From: Qipengyuania sp. HL-TH1
GTDB lineage: Bacteria; Pseudomonadota; Alphaproteobacteria; Sphingomonadales; Sphingomonadaceae
Length of the DNA stretch: 64,000 nt
Reading direction: 5' to 3'
Assembly (NCBI RefSeq): GCF_036365825.1
Contig: NZ_CP142675.1
Location: 62,001-126,000 of the forward strand
Positions 26,441-37,163 of this stretch are shown here, in pieces; positions within the stretch are counted from its first letter, which is position 1, and every line of letters begins with the position of its first letter. Below the pieces are notes generated by a model. The model saw nothing but the letters and a program-made list of their open reading frames with translations. It made no database searches and was not told the origin of the DNA. The position numbers and the translations under genes were made by a program.

Positions 26441-26478
26441 AAGGCCCGGGGCGGGGGGAGGGGGGTGCCCCGGGCCTT
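26441..26478 (-). terminator. Intrinsic terminator between ahpC and ahpF
   Basis: A twelve-base-pair stem (26441-26452 with 26467-26478, core GGCCCGGGGC) is followed on the minus strand by five T. Located past the ahpC stop and before ahpF, it should cut most ahpC transcripts and leave partial read-through, a common way to make AhpC in excess. A smaller CCCGGGA/TCCCGGG palindrome stands next to it at 26486-26502. Confidence 0.75.
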
Positions 26479-26553
26479 CCAGTGACCCGGGACGAATCCC
26501 GGGCTCTTGTGCGGGCGCCGCTAGGACGCCCGATCTTTCGCTTGGCTTAACGC

Positions 26554-27120
26554 CTAGATCTTGCCGACGAGGTCGAGCGAGGGAGCCAGCGTGTCGCTGC
26601 CTTCTTCCCAAGCCGCCGGGCAGACCTGGCCGGGGTTGGCGCGGACGTACTGTGCCGCCTTGATCTTGCGCGCGAGTTCGTTGGCATTGCGGCCGACGCC
26701 TTCGCAGGTCTGTTCCATGATCTGGATTACGCCATCGGGATCGACCACGAAGGTGGCACGATCGGCCAGGCCGACGCCTTCGCGCAGCACGTCGAAATTG
26801 CGCGCGAGAACGTGGTTCTGGTCACCCAGGAAGGGGAACTGCAGCTTGCCGATCTTTTCCGAGGTGTCGTGCCAAGCCTTGTGGCTGAAATGGGTGTCGG
26901 TCGACACGCCATAGACTTCGACGTCCATCTTCTGGAGCATCGCATACTGCTCGCCGAGGTCTTCGAGCTCGGTCGGGCATACGAAAGTGAAGTCGGCCGG
27001 GTAGAAGAAGAAAATGGCCCACTTGCCCTTCACGTCTTCGTCGGTGACTTCGAAAAAGTCCTTGCCGGCCTGGAAGGCGGTGGCGGTGAACGGTTTGATC
27101 TGCGATCCGATGATACCCAT
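26554..27120 (-). CDS. ahpC: Alkyl hydroperoxide reductase subunit C (peroxiredoxin)
   Basis: Typical 2-Cys peroxiredoxin of 188 residues that reduces hydrogen peroxide and organic peroxides. The peroxidatic Cys is in [15 protein letters not shown] near residue 48 and the resolving Cys is in [12 protein letters not shown] near 167. The [14 protein letters not shown] and [14 protein letters not shown] segments are classic for the AhpC/Prx1 group. The start [11 protein letters not shown] is the family start; the frame extends 30 codons upstream without similarity. It is transcribed ahead of ahpF. Confidence 0.97.
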   Translation of the reverse strand: MGIIGSQIKPFTATAFQAGKDFFEVTDEDVKGKWAIFFFYPADFTFVCPTELEDLGEQYAMLQKMDVEVYGVSTDTHFSHKAWHDTSEKIGKLQFPFLGDQNHVLARNFDVLREGVGLADRATFVVDPDGVIQIMEQTCEGVGRNANELARKIKAAQYVRANPGQVCPAAWEEGSDTLAPSLDLVGKI

Positions 27121-27167
27121 GGGTGTACTCCGTTGTTCGGGTTGAAACTCGAGAGTGTCAGATAGGC

Positions 27168-27201
27168 ATTGTTGCGATGCACAAAAGCGATATGTTGCGA
27201 T
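27168..27201. promoter_or_regulatory. Candidate operator upstream of ahpC
   Basis: The spacer upstream of ahpC holds two direct copies of TGTTGCGAT at 27170-27178 and 27193-27201, about two helical turns apart. The first also lies in an imperfect dyad GCAT-N7-ATGC (27167-27180), the 4-7-4 spacing seen in LysR-type and OxyR sites. The sequence does not match the OxyR consensus (ATAG-N7-CTAT), so the regulator is unknown. Confidence 0.3.
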
Positions 27202-27272
27202 TGCGAGCATCGGAATTTTCTATCACAGACGTGGAACGATGTTTTCCGGCTGCGAAAGCTTCGACGCGCGGC

Positions 27273-28370
27273 TCAGCTGTCGTCCTGACGCTCGCCGCGC
27301 AGGGTCAGCTGCATCCCGCCATCCACTGCACACCAGGCAGGTTGCGCGCCGATCGAATGCGCGAGCGAGGCGATCACGCGCGTGCCCAGACCCGCTCCCG
27401 CCGCTGCGCGATCGGCCGCTTCGGCATCGGCGCCGCCATTGTCGCTGCACACCAGCGACCAGCCTTCGGCATTGACCGCGATCCGTGCCGCAATCGTCCC
27501 CGTGCCATCGGGAAATCCGTGCTTCAGCGCGTTGGAGACGAATTCGTTGACTGTCAGCAGCAGTGCATTGGCCAGTTCCGCGCTTGCGCGGTCGCCCTTG
27601 ACCGTGATGGCAAGCTGGATGCCCTTGGGCAGCAATTGGCGGAAATCGGTTTCGACCCGGTTGAACAGCGACGAGATATCGACGCTGCGGCCATCGTCGA
27701 AGCCGTGCAGCTCGGCATGCAGCGAGGCAAGCGCGCGGACGCGCCCGCCGGCTTCCTCGAGCACCGCGCGCACTGCGGGGTCGTCCGACCGCCGCGCCTG
27801 CATCGCGAGGATCGCCCCCAACGAGGCGAGCGAGTTCTTGACCCGGTGGTCGATCTCGCGGCGCAGCGCGGTTTCGCGCTCGAGTGACAGCCGCAGGTCG
27901 AGCTCGCGCATGACCTGCCGTGCGAGGACCTTCAGCACGCGGCGCTGGGTGTCGTTGAGCGTGCCGGGACTGTGATCGAGCACGCAGAGCGTGCCGAGCG
28001 GCAGGCCGTTCGCGCCCTTGAGCACCGCGCCCGCGTAGAAACGGAACCCCGGCTCCTCGGTACACAGCGGATTGTCCGCCATGCGCGGATCGGCCAGCGT
28101 GTCGGGAATCTCGACGAAATCGTCCTGCAGGATGACATGGCCGCACAGGCTGGTGTCGAGCGGGGTCGAGCGCACGCCGAGGCCGACTTCGGCCTTGAAC
28201 CACTGGCGGTCGTCATCGATGAAATTCACCACCGAGACCGCCTTGCCGCACAGTTCGGAAGCCAGTTCGACGATCTCGTCGAAATCGCGCTCGCGTTCGG
28301 TATCGAGAATGCCATAGCGGCGCAGTTCGCGCAGCCGTTCCTCTTCCTGGGGATGCTTGCCGGGTGTCAC
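27273..28370 (-). CDS. Cytoplasmic GAF-domain sensor histidine kinase, HWE/HisKA_2 class
   Basis: A 365-residue protein without TM segments. The N-terminal GAF domain (about 10-165) opens with RRYGILDTERERDFDEIVELA and contains VSVVNFIDDDRQWFKA and DTSLCGHVIL. The HisKA_2-type dimerisation helix has the phospho-acceptor in EIDHRVKNSLASL near 180, and the C-terminal HATPase domain holds NEFVSNALKHGF (N box) and CSDNGG. HWE-type kinases in alphaproteobacteria often feed the general stress response or light/redox responses. No response regulator is adjacent, so the partner is unknown. It neighbours ahpC but has its own reading direction and a spacer. Confidence 0.87.
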   Translation of the reverse strand: MTPGKHPQEEERLRELRRYGILDTERERDFDEIVELASELCGKAVSVVNFIDDDRQWFKAEVGLGVRSTPLDTSLCGHVILQDDFVEIPDTLADPRMADNPLCTEEPGFRFYAGAVLKGANGLPLGTLCVLDHSPGTLNDTQRRVLKVLARQVMRELDLRLSLERETALRREIDHRVKNSLASLGAILAMQARRSDDPAVRAVLEEAGGRVRALASLHAELHGFDDGRSVDISSLFNRVETDFRQLLPKGIQLAITVKGDRASAELANALLLTVNEFVSNALKHGFPDGTGTIAARIAVNAEGWSLVCSDNGGADAEAADRAAAGAGLGTRVIASLAHSIGAQPAWCAVDGGMQLTLRGERQDDS

Positions 28371-28437
28371 AGGGCCTTCCTACCCGCTTGTTCGAACAGG
28401 GCAATAGGGTTGCCATATGGAGCAGCCTACGCGCGTT

Positions 28438-29505
28438 TCAGCCGCATTGCGCCCGGTGCAGCAGCTTGTGGTCGGCCAGAACCAGCGCCATCATCGCTTC
28501 GACCACCGGCGTGCCGCGAATGCCGACGCAGGGATCGTGCCGCCCCTTGGTGCGCACTTCGGTCGCCTCGCCGCCGCGTGTGATACTGTCCACGGGCGTG
28601 AGGATCGAACTGGTCGGCTTGAACGCGACGCGGCAGGTAACCGGCTGGCCGGTCGAAATGCCCCCCGCAATCCCCCCGGCGTGGTTGGCAGCGAAGCGCG
28701 GGCCGTCATTGCCGGGCTGCATCGGGTCGGCGTTCTGTTCGCCGGTCAGCCGCGCCGCGCCAAAGCCGTCGCCGATCTCGACGCCCTTGACCGCATTGAT
28801 GCTCATCATCCCCGCCGCCAGATCGCTGTCGAGCTTGGCATAGATCGGCGCGCCCCATCCGGCGGGCACACCGGTGGCGACGCATTCGACCACCGCGCCC
28901 AGCGAGGACCCCGCCTTGCGTGCCTCGTCGACCAGCGCCTCCCAGCGTTTCGCGGCGGCGGCATCGGGGCACCAGAAGGGATTGCGCGCGATCTCGTCGG
29001 CATCGAAATTCGCCGGGTCCACCGCATCGCCGCCGATTTCGGCGACATAGGCGAGGATCGAAACCTCGGGGATGACCAGCCGCGCCACTGCGCCCGCGGC
29101 CACGCGCATCGCGGTTTCGCGTGCGCTGCTGCGCCCGCCGCCGAGATAGTCGCGCAGCCCGTATTTCGCATCATAGGCGTAATCGGCATGGCCGGGGCGG
29201 TAGGTGTTGGCGATCTCGGAATAATCCTTCGACCGCTGGTCGGTGTTCTCGATCAGCAGCGAGATCGGCGTGCCCGTGGTGGTGCCTTCGAACACGCCCG
29301 ACAGGATGCGCACCGCATCGGGTTCCTTGCGCTGGGTGGTGAACTTGTTCTGCCCCGGCTTGCGCGCATCGAGGAAGGGCTGGATGTCTTCCTCGGCCAG
29401 TGCCAGCCCCGGCGGGCACCCATCGACCACCGCACCAATCGCGGGTCCGTGGCTCTCGCCCCAGGTGGTGAAGCGCAGCGTCCGTCCGAATGTATTCCAG
29501 CTCAT
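28438..29505 (-). CDS. aroC: Chorismate synthase
   Basis: The last step of the shikimate pathway: EPSP to chorismate, FMN-dependent, 355 residues. Family signatures are present: [20 protein letters not shown] at the N-terminus (signature 1), [18 protein letters not shown] with [18 protein letters not shown] (signature 2), and [17 protein letters not shown] (signature 3). Start at MSWNTFGRT, where similarity begins. Its product feeds the tyrA-like and pheA enzymes elsewhere in this window. Confidence 0.97.
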   Translation of the reverse strand: MSWNTFGRTLRFTTWGESHGPAIGAVVDGCPPGLALAEEDIQPFLDARKPGQNKFTTQRKEPDAVRILSGVFEGTTTGTPISLLIENTDQRSKDYSEIANTYRPGHADYAYDAKYGLRDYLGGGRSSARETAMRVAAGAVARLVIPEVSILAYVAEIGGDAVDPANFDADEIARNPFWCPDAAAAKRWEALVDEARKAGSSLGAVVECVATGVPAGWGAPIYAKLDSDLAAGMMSINAVKGVEIGDGFGAARLTGEQNADPMQPGNDGPRFAANHAGGIAGGISTGQPVTCRVAFKPTSSILTPVDSITRGGEATEVRTKGRHDPCVGIRGTPVVEAMMALVLADHKLLHRAQCG

Positions 29506-29584
29506 GGCGCATCTCATGCCCGCAACTGTGGGCGCCTGTCCATTCTCGCTGGACCAAATCCTTCTTGACGCCCAAGAACAAACC

Positions 29585-30190
29585 ATGATTGCGAAGCTGA
29601 AGGGCCTGCTCGACGAAACCGGTACCGACTGGGCGGTGATCGACGTCGCGGGCGTCGGCTATCTGGTGCACTGCTCGTCCAAGACGCTCGCCGCGCTGGG
29701 CGAGGTGGGCGAAGCCTGCACTGTCTTTACCGATCTGCAGGTAAGCGAGAACGACATGCGGCTGCTCGGTTTCGCTGAGGCGGCGGAGCGTGACTGGTTC
29801 CGCCTGCTGACGCAGGTGCAGGGGGTGGGCAGCAAGGTCGCGCTGGCAATCCTCTCGGCGCTGTCGATCGGCGAAGTGCAGCAGGCCTGCGCGCAGGGCG
29901 ATGCCGCCACGGTCGCGCGCGCCAACGGCGTCGGGCCGAAGCTGGCGGGGCGGATCGTCAATGAATTGAAGGACAAGGCGGGTGCGCTGCCGGGTGGCGG
30001 TACGGCGGGCGCTGGTCCGGGGGTAAGCCCGGCAGGCGGCGCCAGTGCCGACGCGGTGAGCGCGCTGGAGAACCTCGGCTTCAAGCCTGCAGTCGCCGCG
30101 CGCGCGGTTGCCGCGGCGCAGGGCGAACTGGGCGAGGGCGCGGGCGAGGGCGAGTTGATCCGCGTGGCATTGAAGAAGGCGGCAGGATGA
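29585..30190 (+). CDS. ruvA: Holliday junction branch migration protein RuvA
   Basis: A 201-residue tetrameric protein that binds four-way DNA junctions and loads RuvB. The N-terminal OB fold ([20 protein letters not shown]), the two helix-hairpin-helix motifs ([13 protein letters not shown] and [17 protein letters not shown] near 80-130), a Gly/Ala-rich flexible linker and a C-terminal RuvB-binding domain ([20 protein letters not shown]) are all visible. The start was taken at the ATG at 29585; the frame stays open through aroC on the other strand, which is not coding. It overlaps the next gene by an ATGA junction, and ruvB is about 1 kb downstream. Confidence 0.96.
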   Translation: MIAKLKGLLDETGTDWAVIDVAGVGYLVHCSSKTLAALGEVGEACTVFTDLQVSENDMRLLGFAEAAERDWFRLLTQVQGVGSKVALAILSALSIGEVQQACAQGDAATVARANGVGPKLAGRIVNELKDKAGALPGGGTAGAGPGVSPAGGASADAVSALENLGFKPAVAARAVAAAQGELGEGAGEGELIRVALKKAAG

Positions 30191-30720
30191 CGATGACGGC
30201 GATACGTTTCACTATTCTGGCAGCTGCGGGTGCGCTGCAGGCCACTGCGGCCAGCGCACAGGACATGAGCGCCTTTCGCACCGGGCCGATCTTCGAGGAG
30301 TTCGGTGCCCACGCGCCGGTCGAAGGCATCGGCACCTTCGCCCCCGACACTGAATTCGCGATTGCCTTCGACGTCGCCGAACAGGCCGATGCAGGCAGGC
30401 GCAACCGCGGGTTCGAAAGCGCCGCGCGGTTCATCAACATGCATGCTTCGCACGCGGTCGACCCGGTGAACATGCGGGTCGCGGTGGTCGTCCACGGCAA
30501 GGCGGTGCACGATCTGCTCGACGATGAGGCAGGCAATGGCTCGCACTACATGGTGACGCAGCTGCTCGACTACGGCGTGCGCTTCATCGTCTGCGGCCAG
30601 AGCGCGGCGGCGCATGGCGTGGCCAAGGCGGACTTCATCCCGGGGGTCGAACTCGCGCTCTCCGCCATGACTGCGCATGCTCAATTGCAGCAGGCGGGCT
30701 ACACGGTGAACCCGTTTTGA
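30187..30720 (+). CDS. Exported DsrE-family-like protein
   Basis: A 177-residue protein with a Sec signal peptide (cleavage after ATAASA near residue 24), so probably periplasmic. The mature part resembles the DsrE/sulphur-relay fold: [20 protein letters not shown], then a single cysteine in [20 protein letters not shown], then a helical end ([16 protein letters not shown]). Exported DsrE-like proteins are widespread but uncharacterised; a thiol or sulphur-carrier role is inference from fold and the lone Cys. The start overlaps the ruvA stop, so it is translationally coupled to a DNA-repair gene, an odd pairing. Confidence 0.75.
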   Translation: MTMTAIRFTILAAAGALQATAASAQDMSAFRTGPIFEEFGAHAPVEGIGTFAPDTEFAIAFDVAEQADAGRRNRGFESAARFINMHASHAVDPVNMRVAVVVHGKAVHDLLDDEAGNGSHYMVTQLLDYGVRFIVCGQSAAAHGVAKADFIPGVELALSAMTAHAQLQQAGYTVNPF

Positions 30721-30744
30721 GGAAAGAGAAAACCTCAAGCCTCC

Positions 30745-30772
30745 GTCATCCTGAACTCGTTTCAGGATCCAT
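30745..30772. repeat. REP-like palindrome, left copy
   Basis: Stem ATCCTGAA/TTCAGGAT (30748-30755 and 30761-30768) with GTC before it. It matches, in inverted orientation, the copy at 31119-31147. The 3' end of the GIY-YIG gene, including its stop codon at 30762-30764, lies inside it. Confidence 0.8.
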
Positions 30773-31097
30773 CTTTCGCTCTGCTCGGAGCAAGCGGATC
30801 AAACCCAAGGTCGATCGCAAGATCTACCCAATGCGGATTGTCTCGTTCGACCAGATTGATTTTCCATTGACGGTGCCAACGCTTCAATTGTTTCTCGCGC
30901 ATGATTGCAAGCTCCATGGCGCCGAACATCTCGAAGCGGACCAAACGGTGGACTCCGTAGCGGCTGGTGAAACCACCAGTGATGCCTTGCCGGTGCTGGT
31001 AGAGCCGTTGGATGAGGCTGCTTGTCACGCCGATATACAGCGTCCCGCGCGGCTGGCTGGCGAGGATGTAGACGCAGGGATCGCGATCAACTTGCAT
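30762..31097 (-). CDS. GIY-YIG nuclease family protein
   Basis: A 111-residue single-domain GIY-YIG protein of the stand-alone (UPF0213/YhbQ-like) type. The two motif strands are CVYILASQPRGTLYIGVTSS, giving YIL and YIG, followed by the catalytic Arg in LIQRLYQHRQG, then FTSRYGVHRLVRFEMF and the conserved Glu in MREKQLKRWHRQWK. Start at MQVDRDPC; the open frame upstream merely translates the adjacent REP-like palindrome (giving LNLFQGP) and is not real. It is antiparallel to ruvA-ruvB and bracketed by inverted REP-like palindromes, with its own stop inside one of them. This arrangement fits a small mobile or REP-associated unit. Its activity here is unproven. Confidence 0.85.
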   Translation of the reverse strand: MQVDRDPCVYILASQPRGTLYIGVTSSLIQRLYQHRQGITGGFTSRYGVHRLVRFEMFGAMELAIMREKQLKRWHRQWKINLVERDNPHWVDLAIDLGFDPLAPSRAKDGS

Positions 31098-31118
31098 GAC
31101 GGGGAGCGTGTCGCGACA

Positions 31119-31147
31119 TGGACCCTGAAACAAGTTCAGGGTGACGG
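31119..31147. repeat. REP-like palindrome, right copy
   Basis: Stem ACCCTGAA/TTCAGGGT (31122-31129 and 31135-31142) followed by GACGG. Read on the minus strand it repeats the left copy at 30745 with a few changes, so the two bracket the GIY-YIG gene as an inverted pair. The left copy lies across the gene's 3' end and this copy is about 25 bases before its start codon. Confidence 0.8.
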
Positions 31148-31225
31148 ATTGGGTCGAGAACGGTTCTGTCTCCGTCGTTCCGAACCGGTTGCAGGATACA
31201 TCTTCCAGCTTGGTAGAGCGCCTCA

Positions 31226-32251
31226 ATGACCGAACCCGTCCCCATCCACTCCCCCGACCGCCAGGCCGAAGACCCCGACGCTGCGCTGCGCCCCAAGAGC
31301 CTTGCCGAATTCGTCGGGCAGAAGGCGGCGCGCGAGAACCTGCGCGTGTTCGTCGAGGCCGCGAAGGGCCGCGGCGAGGCGATGGACCATGTGCTGTTCT
31401 TCGGTCCGCCCGGCCTCGGCAAGACCACGCTGGCGCAGATCGTCGCCAAGGAACTGGGCGTCGGCTTTCGCGCCACCAGCGGGCCGGTAATCGCCAAGGC
31501 GGGCGACCTTGCCGCGCTGCTGACCAATCTCGAGCCCAACGATGTGCTCTTCATCGACGAGATCCACCGGCTCAATCCGGTGGTCGAGGAAGTGCTTTAC
31601 CCGGCGATGGAAGACCGCGCGCTCGATATCATCATCGGCGAGGGACCATCTGCGCGCAGCGTGCGGATCGACCTGCCGCCGTTCACGCTGGTCGGCGCGA
31701 CCACGCGGCAGGGCTTGCTGACCACGCCGCTGCGCGACCGGTTCGGTATCCCCGTGCGGCTGAACTTCTACACCGAGGACGAACTGCTCCGCGTCGTTAC
31801 GCGCGGTGCGGGGCTGCTCGGCATGGGGATCGACGAGGGCGGCGCGCGCGAGATCGCCCGCCGCAGCCGCGGGACGCCGCGCGTGGCGGGACGGCTGATG
31901 CGCCGCGTGCGCGATTTCGCCAGCGTGCTGGGCGAGGCGGTGGTGACCAGCCGCGTGGCCGACGATGCGCTCACCCGGCTCGAAGTCGATGGCCTCGGTC
32001 TCGACGCGATGGACCGGCGCTATCTCACCATGATCGCCACCACCTACAAGGGCGGGCCGGTCGGGGTGGAAACGCTCGCGGCGGGTCTCAGCGAGCCGCG
32101 CGACACGGTCGAGGAGGTGATCGAGCCTTATCTCATCCAGCTCGGCCTGATCGCGCGGACCGCACGCGGGCGCTGTCTCAACGACGGCGGCTGGCTGCAC
32201 TTGGGCCTTGCCCCGCCGTCCACACCGCAGGGAAACATGTTCGACAAATGA
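31226..32251 (+). CDS. ruvB: Holliday junction DNA helicase RuvB
   Basis: AAA+ motor of 341 residues that drives branch migration with RuvA. Visible are [15 protein letters not shown] near 30, Walker [16 protein letters not shown] near 60, Walker [13 protein letters not shown], sensor 1 [12 protein letters not shown], the arginine-finger region RDRFGIP, and the C-terminal winged helix ([12 protein letters not shown]). It is separated from ruvA by the DsrE-like and GIY-YIG genes; the ruvC normally found before ruvA is not in this window. Confidence 0.97.
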   Translation: MTEPVPIHSPDRQAEDPDAALRPKSLAEFVGQKAARENLRVFVEAAKGRGEAMDHVLFFGPPGLGKTTLAQIVAKELGVGFRATSGPVIAKAGDLAALLTNLEPNDVLFIDEIHRLNPVVEEVLYPAMEDRALDIIIGEGPSARSVRIDLPPFTLVGATTRQGLLTTPLRDRFGIPVRLNFYTEDELLRVVTRGAGLLGMGIDEGGAREIARRSRGTPRVAGRLMRRVRDFASVLGEAVVTSRVADDALTRLEVDGLGLDAMDRRYLTMIATTYKGGPVGVETLAAGLSEPRDTVEEVIEPYLIQLGLIARTARGRCLNDGGWLHLGLAPPSTPQGNMFDK

Positions 32252-32285
32252 GGTTACCACAGCGGTAGGAAAGCACCGCTAGTCG

Positions 32286-32443
32286 GTCCCGAAACGGGAC
32301 GGGGCTTGCGCAAAGCTCGCATTTCGGCGAAAAATTTACTTTCTAGGCGTACCGCGAAACGTAAAGATTGGCGAGTCCCCGAGGAAGGGATTCGCCGGAG
32401 TACATCCGGATCGTGGTAAGGGACGGAAAAAGAACCCTTTTCC
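32286..32443 (+). promoter_or_regulatory. Structured leader upstream of the Ser/Thr-rich protein
   Basis: Three consecutive hairpins occupy the spacer after ruvB: GTCCCG/CGGGAC (32286-32300, three-base loop), GGCGAGTCCC/GGGATTCGCC (32370-32396, one wobble pair) and GGAAAA/TTTTCC (32425-32443). The second and third lie between an AT-rich stretch (about 32330-32345) that could hold a promoter and the ribosome-binding site at 32456. The first may belong to the ruvB 3' end. A regulatory function is inference only. Confidence 0.3.
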
Positions 32444-32468
32444 TCGGTCGCAACAGGAAGTCATGGTT

Positions 32469-33350
32469 ATGTCGGTCAAGTCAGCTCTCGCCAAACTCTC
32501 GGCCACCGCGGCGGGTGGCGCGCTGCTTGCGGGCGGTGCGGTACATGTCGCCGAGCGTCCGATCTCCGACAATCCGCAATATAAATCGAAATCGGTCAAA
32601 TACGTCAAGCAGGCGACCCCGCGCGCCGTACCCCGGCCGACCGTGCCGCGGGCCCGGACGATTCCGCGCCCCGTCGAATGCGTGCCCGCCGATTCGCCCG
32701 CAGCGGCCAACAGCCCGAACAATATCTGCCCGCCCGTCTATCGCCAGGCGATGGCGCCCGTTCCCGTCCCGCCGCTGCCCGCAGCCGCGCCGGTACGCGG
32801 TGGCGGCGCATCGCGCTCGATCGGCGGAAGCAGCACTTCGGGTGGCGGCGGCTTCGGCGGCGGCGGTTTCTTCGGCGGCTTCTTCTCCGGATCGAGCGGC
32901 GGCGGCAGCGTGATCGTCAATTCGACCACCACCACCGGCGGCGACACGCCCGATGTGATCGTCGACGTCTCCACGACCACCTCGACCGGTGGCACGTCGA
33001 CCTCGACCTCGACCGGGTCGATCTCGACCTCCACCGGTGAAGTTTCGACCTCCACGGGCGAAGTGTCGACCTCTACCGGCAGCGTTTCGACTTCGACCGG
33101 TGAGGTCTCGACCTCGAGCGGCAACGTTACCACCAGCACGAGCAGCTCCTCCTCGACCAGCACGTCGAGCTCGAGTTCGACCTCGTCTTCCACCTCGACA
33201 TCGAGCTCGACCTCGTCTTCGACCAGTTCGTCGACCTCGGGCAGCAGCAGCGGCACCGATGTGCCCGCCCCGCCGATGATGGCGCTGTTCGGCTTTGCCG
33301 CCGCCGCGATCCTCGGACGCCGCAAGTTCCGCATCAAACGCGCGGCCTAA
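32469..33350 (+). CDS. Ser/Thr-rich exported protein with PEP-CTERM-like sorting tail
   Basis: A 293-residue protein: an N-terminal signal-like segment (KLSATAAGGALLAGGAV), a Pro/Arg-rich region (30-110), a Gly/Ser-rich hinge with FGGGGFFGGFF, and a long Ser/Thr tract of STGEVSTST-type units (about 150-265). It ends VPAPPMMALFGFAAAAILGRR plus a basic tail. The Pro-box, TM helix and Arg cluster are the tripartite PEP-CTERM (exosortase) signal in its VPAPP variant. The product is probably processed and displayed or secreted, and the Ser/Thr tract may be glycosylated; both are inference. GGAAG is eight bases before the ATG at 32469 and only two before the one at 32463, which decided the start. 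No exosortase gene is in the window. Confidence 0.78.
   Translation: MSVKSALAKLSATAAGGALLAGGAVHVAERPISDNPQYKSKSVKYVKQATPRAVPRPTVPRARTIPRPVECVPADSPAAANSPNNICPPVYRQAMAPVPVPPLPAAAPVRGGGASRSIGGSSTSGGGGFGGGGFFGGFFSGSSGGGSVIVNSTTTTGGDTPDVIVDVSTTTSTGGTSTSTSTGSISTSTGEVSTSTGEVSTSTGSVSTSTGEVSTSSGNVTTSTSSSSSTSTSSSSSTSSSTSTSSSTSSSTSSSTSGSSSGTDVPAPPMMALFGFAAAAILGRRKFRIKRAA
32968..33246 (+). repeat. Degenerate tandem repeat coding the Ser/Thr tract
   Basis: Repetition of short TCGACCTC- and TCGAGC-type units that translate to alternating Ser and Thr, with recurring nine- to ten-residue blocks containing STGEV, STGSV or SSGNV. The unit is prone to slippage, so length may vary between strains. Confidence 0.75.
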
Positions 33351-33368
33351 GGCCAACGCCGACCGCGC

Positions 33369-34088
33369 TCAATCGCGCTGGCTGAGGCTCCATTCGCCTT
33401 GCCGATACCACTGCGTCACGACGTATTTCGTGCCTGCGCCAACGGGTAGCGCGGCATGCCGCGTCGCGCGGTTGGGCTGCCCGCTGCGATCCATATTGTC
33501 CCACATCACCAGCAGGCCGGGTTCGGGAACGATCTTGAGGTCGAGCTCGGGAAACTCGGTTTCGCCGCCGCTTTCTACCGCATTGAGATAGACCATCGCG
33601 GTCCAGCTGCGCTGCCCGCCGCGTCGCCGCTCGACCTGCCAGTGCGGTCGGTCGGGGCGAAAATGGTCGCGGTGGTGGCGATATTCCTCGCCTTCGCGAT
33701 AGCGCTGGCCTTGTAGCGGCTCGGCATGGACCGGCGCGATGCCGGTGACCGCACCGATCTTGCGCGCCAGCGTCTTCGTTTCAGGCATGTCCTTGGCGAA
33801 GAAGTGGGTCGAGCTGGTGCGTCCGCGCGGCGATGCCTTGTCCGAAAACAGCACCGATGGCTGGATGCGGCTGTCGATCACCGCGATCAGCTTGCGGCAT
33901 TGCTGCTGTGTCAGCAGTCCGCGCATCAGGAACAGGTCGGCTTTCCCCCCGCCACGCGGTTCGACGCGCGGGTCGGCCAGCAGCCGTTCGCGAACCGTAG
34001 TGCCGATCGCGCGCATGATGGCGGGATCGGCCTGCGGATCGGGTTCGGCGCGCCCCAGCAGCTGTGACAGGCGGTCAAAGACCGACAT
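33369..34088 (-). CDS. 2-oxoglutarate/Fe(II) oxygenase, prolyl 4-hydroxylase-like
   Basis: A 239-residue protein with a prolyl-4-hydroxylase alpha-subunit-type double-stranded beta-helix. The iron facial triad is visible: His and Asp in YRHHRDHFRPD and the distal His in RATRHAALPVGAGTKYVVTQWYR, which also has the 2OG-binding Lys. The sequences ESGGETEFPEL, GLLVMWDN and SSTHFF are typical. The substrate is unknown; bacterial relatives hydroxylate proline in proteins such as EF-Tu or free substrates. It is convergent with the Ser/Thr-rich, Pro-containing exported protein (18-base gap), but a link between them is speculation. Confidence 0.85.
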   Translation of the reverse strand: MSVFDRLSQLLGRAEPDPQADPAIMRAIGTTVRERLLADPRVEPRGGGKADLFLMRGLLTQQQCRKLIAVIDSRIQPSVLFSDKASPRGRTSSTHFFAKDMPETKTLARKIGAVTGIAPVHAEPLQGQRYREGEEYRHHRDHFRPDRPHWQVERRRGGQRSWTAMVYLNAVESGGETEFPELDLKIVPEPGLLVMWDNMDRSGQPNRATRHAALPVGAGTKYVVTQWYRQGEWSLSQRD

Positions 34089-34117
34089 GCTACCGGAGCG
34101 CTACCGTACCTGTCGGA

Positions 34118-36793
<2,676 letters not shown>

Positions 36794-37010
36794 GCGCGCG
36801 TTGATCCTTTCTTTTGAGAGCCGTCACCTGCCCAATGGCCGGGACTGCAGAATGTGCCGCGCACCTGCGCCGGAACGCCGCAAAAATCAAGTGTGCGGCG
36901 GTGCAACATCGCGTATTCGCAGGAACCCTTGCGCGATTTGTGCGCTTGGTGTGCCAGAATCGGGGCGTTGACCCCGCACCGGCACCAGGGCCGCATGAGG
37001 AGTAATTTGA

Positions 37011-37163
37011 ATGCCTTCGTTTTTCGATGCCCGCGACAGGTCTCGCCGGTCCTTGCGGATCGCCATCACCGCGGTCGCATTGGGCGTGGCGGGATGCTTT
37101 ACCGCCGCTTTCACCTTTGCCGACCAGCCGGTTCGCGCCGCTGCAGTCGAACAGGCGCGCTAG
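37011..37163 (+). CDS. 50-residue putative membrane or exported small protein
   Basis: A short frame with an excellent ribosome-binding site (AGGAG, eight bases before the ATG). The product starts MPSFFDARDRSRRSLRI, a basic N-terminus, and continues with one hydrophobic helix (AITAVALGVAGCFTAAFTFA, containing a single Cys), ending in a short Ala-rich tail. It may be a one-pass membrane protein or a cleaved secreted peptide. Its TAG stop overlaps the TAG of the convergent DMT transporter in the palindrome CTAG. No known family was recognised; it is short enough to be missed by gene finders. Confidence 0.6.
   Translation: MPSFFDARDRSRRSLRIAITAVALGVAGCFTAAFTFADQPVRAAAVEQAR

Noticed and set aside
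24808..26550. Plus-strand frame opposite ahpF
   Set aside because: No motif, and ahpF is complete.
31098..31226. N-terminal extension of the GIY-YIG protein
   Set aside because: The extra codons merely translate the REP-like palindrome; the ATG at 31097 precedes the conserved domain.
32968..33246. CRISPR-like repetition
   Set aside because: Units are short, without spacers, and in frame with a protein; it is a coding Ser/Thr repeat.
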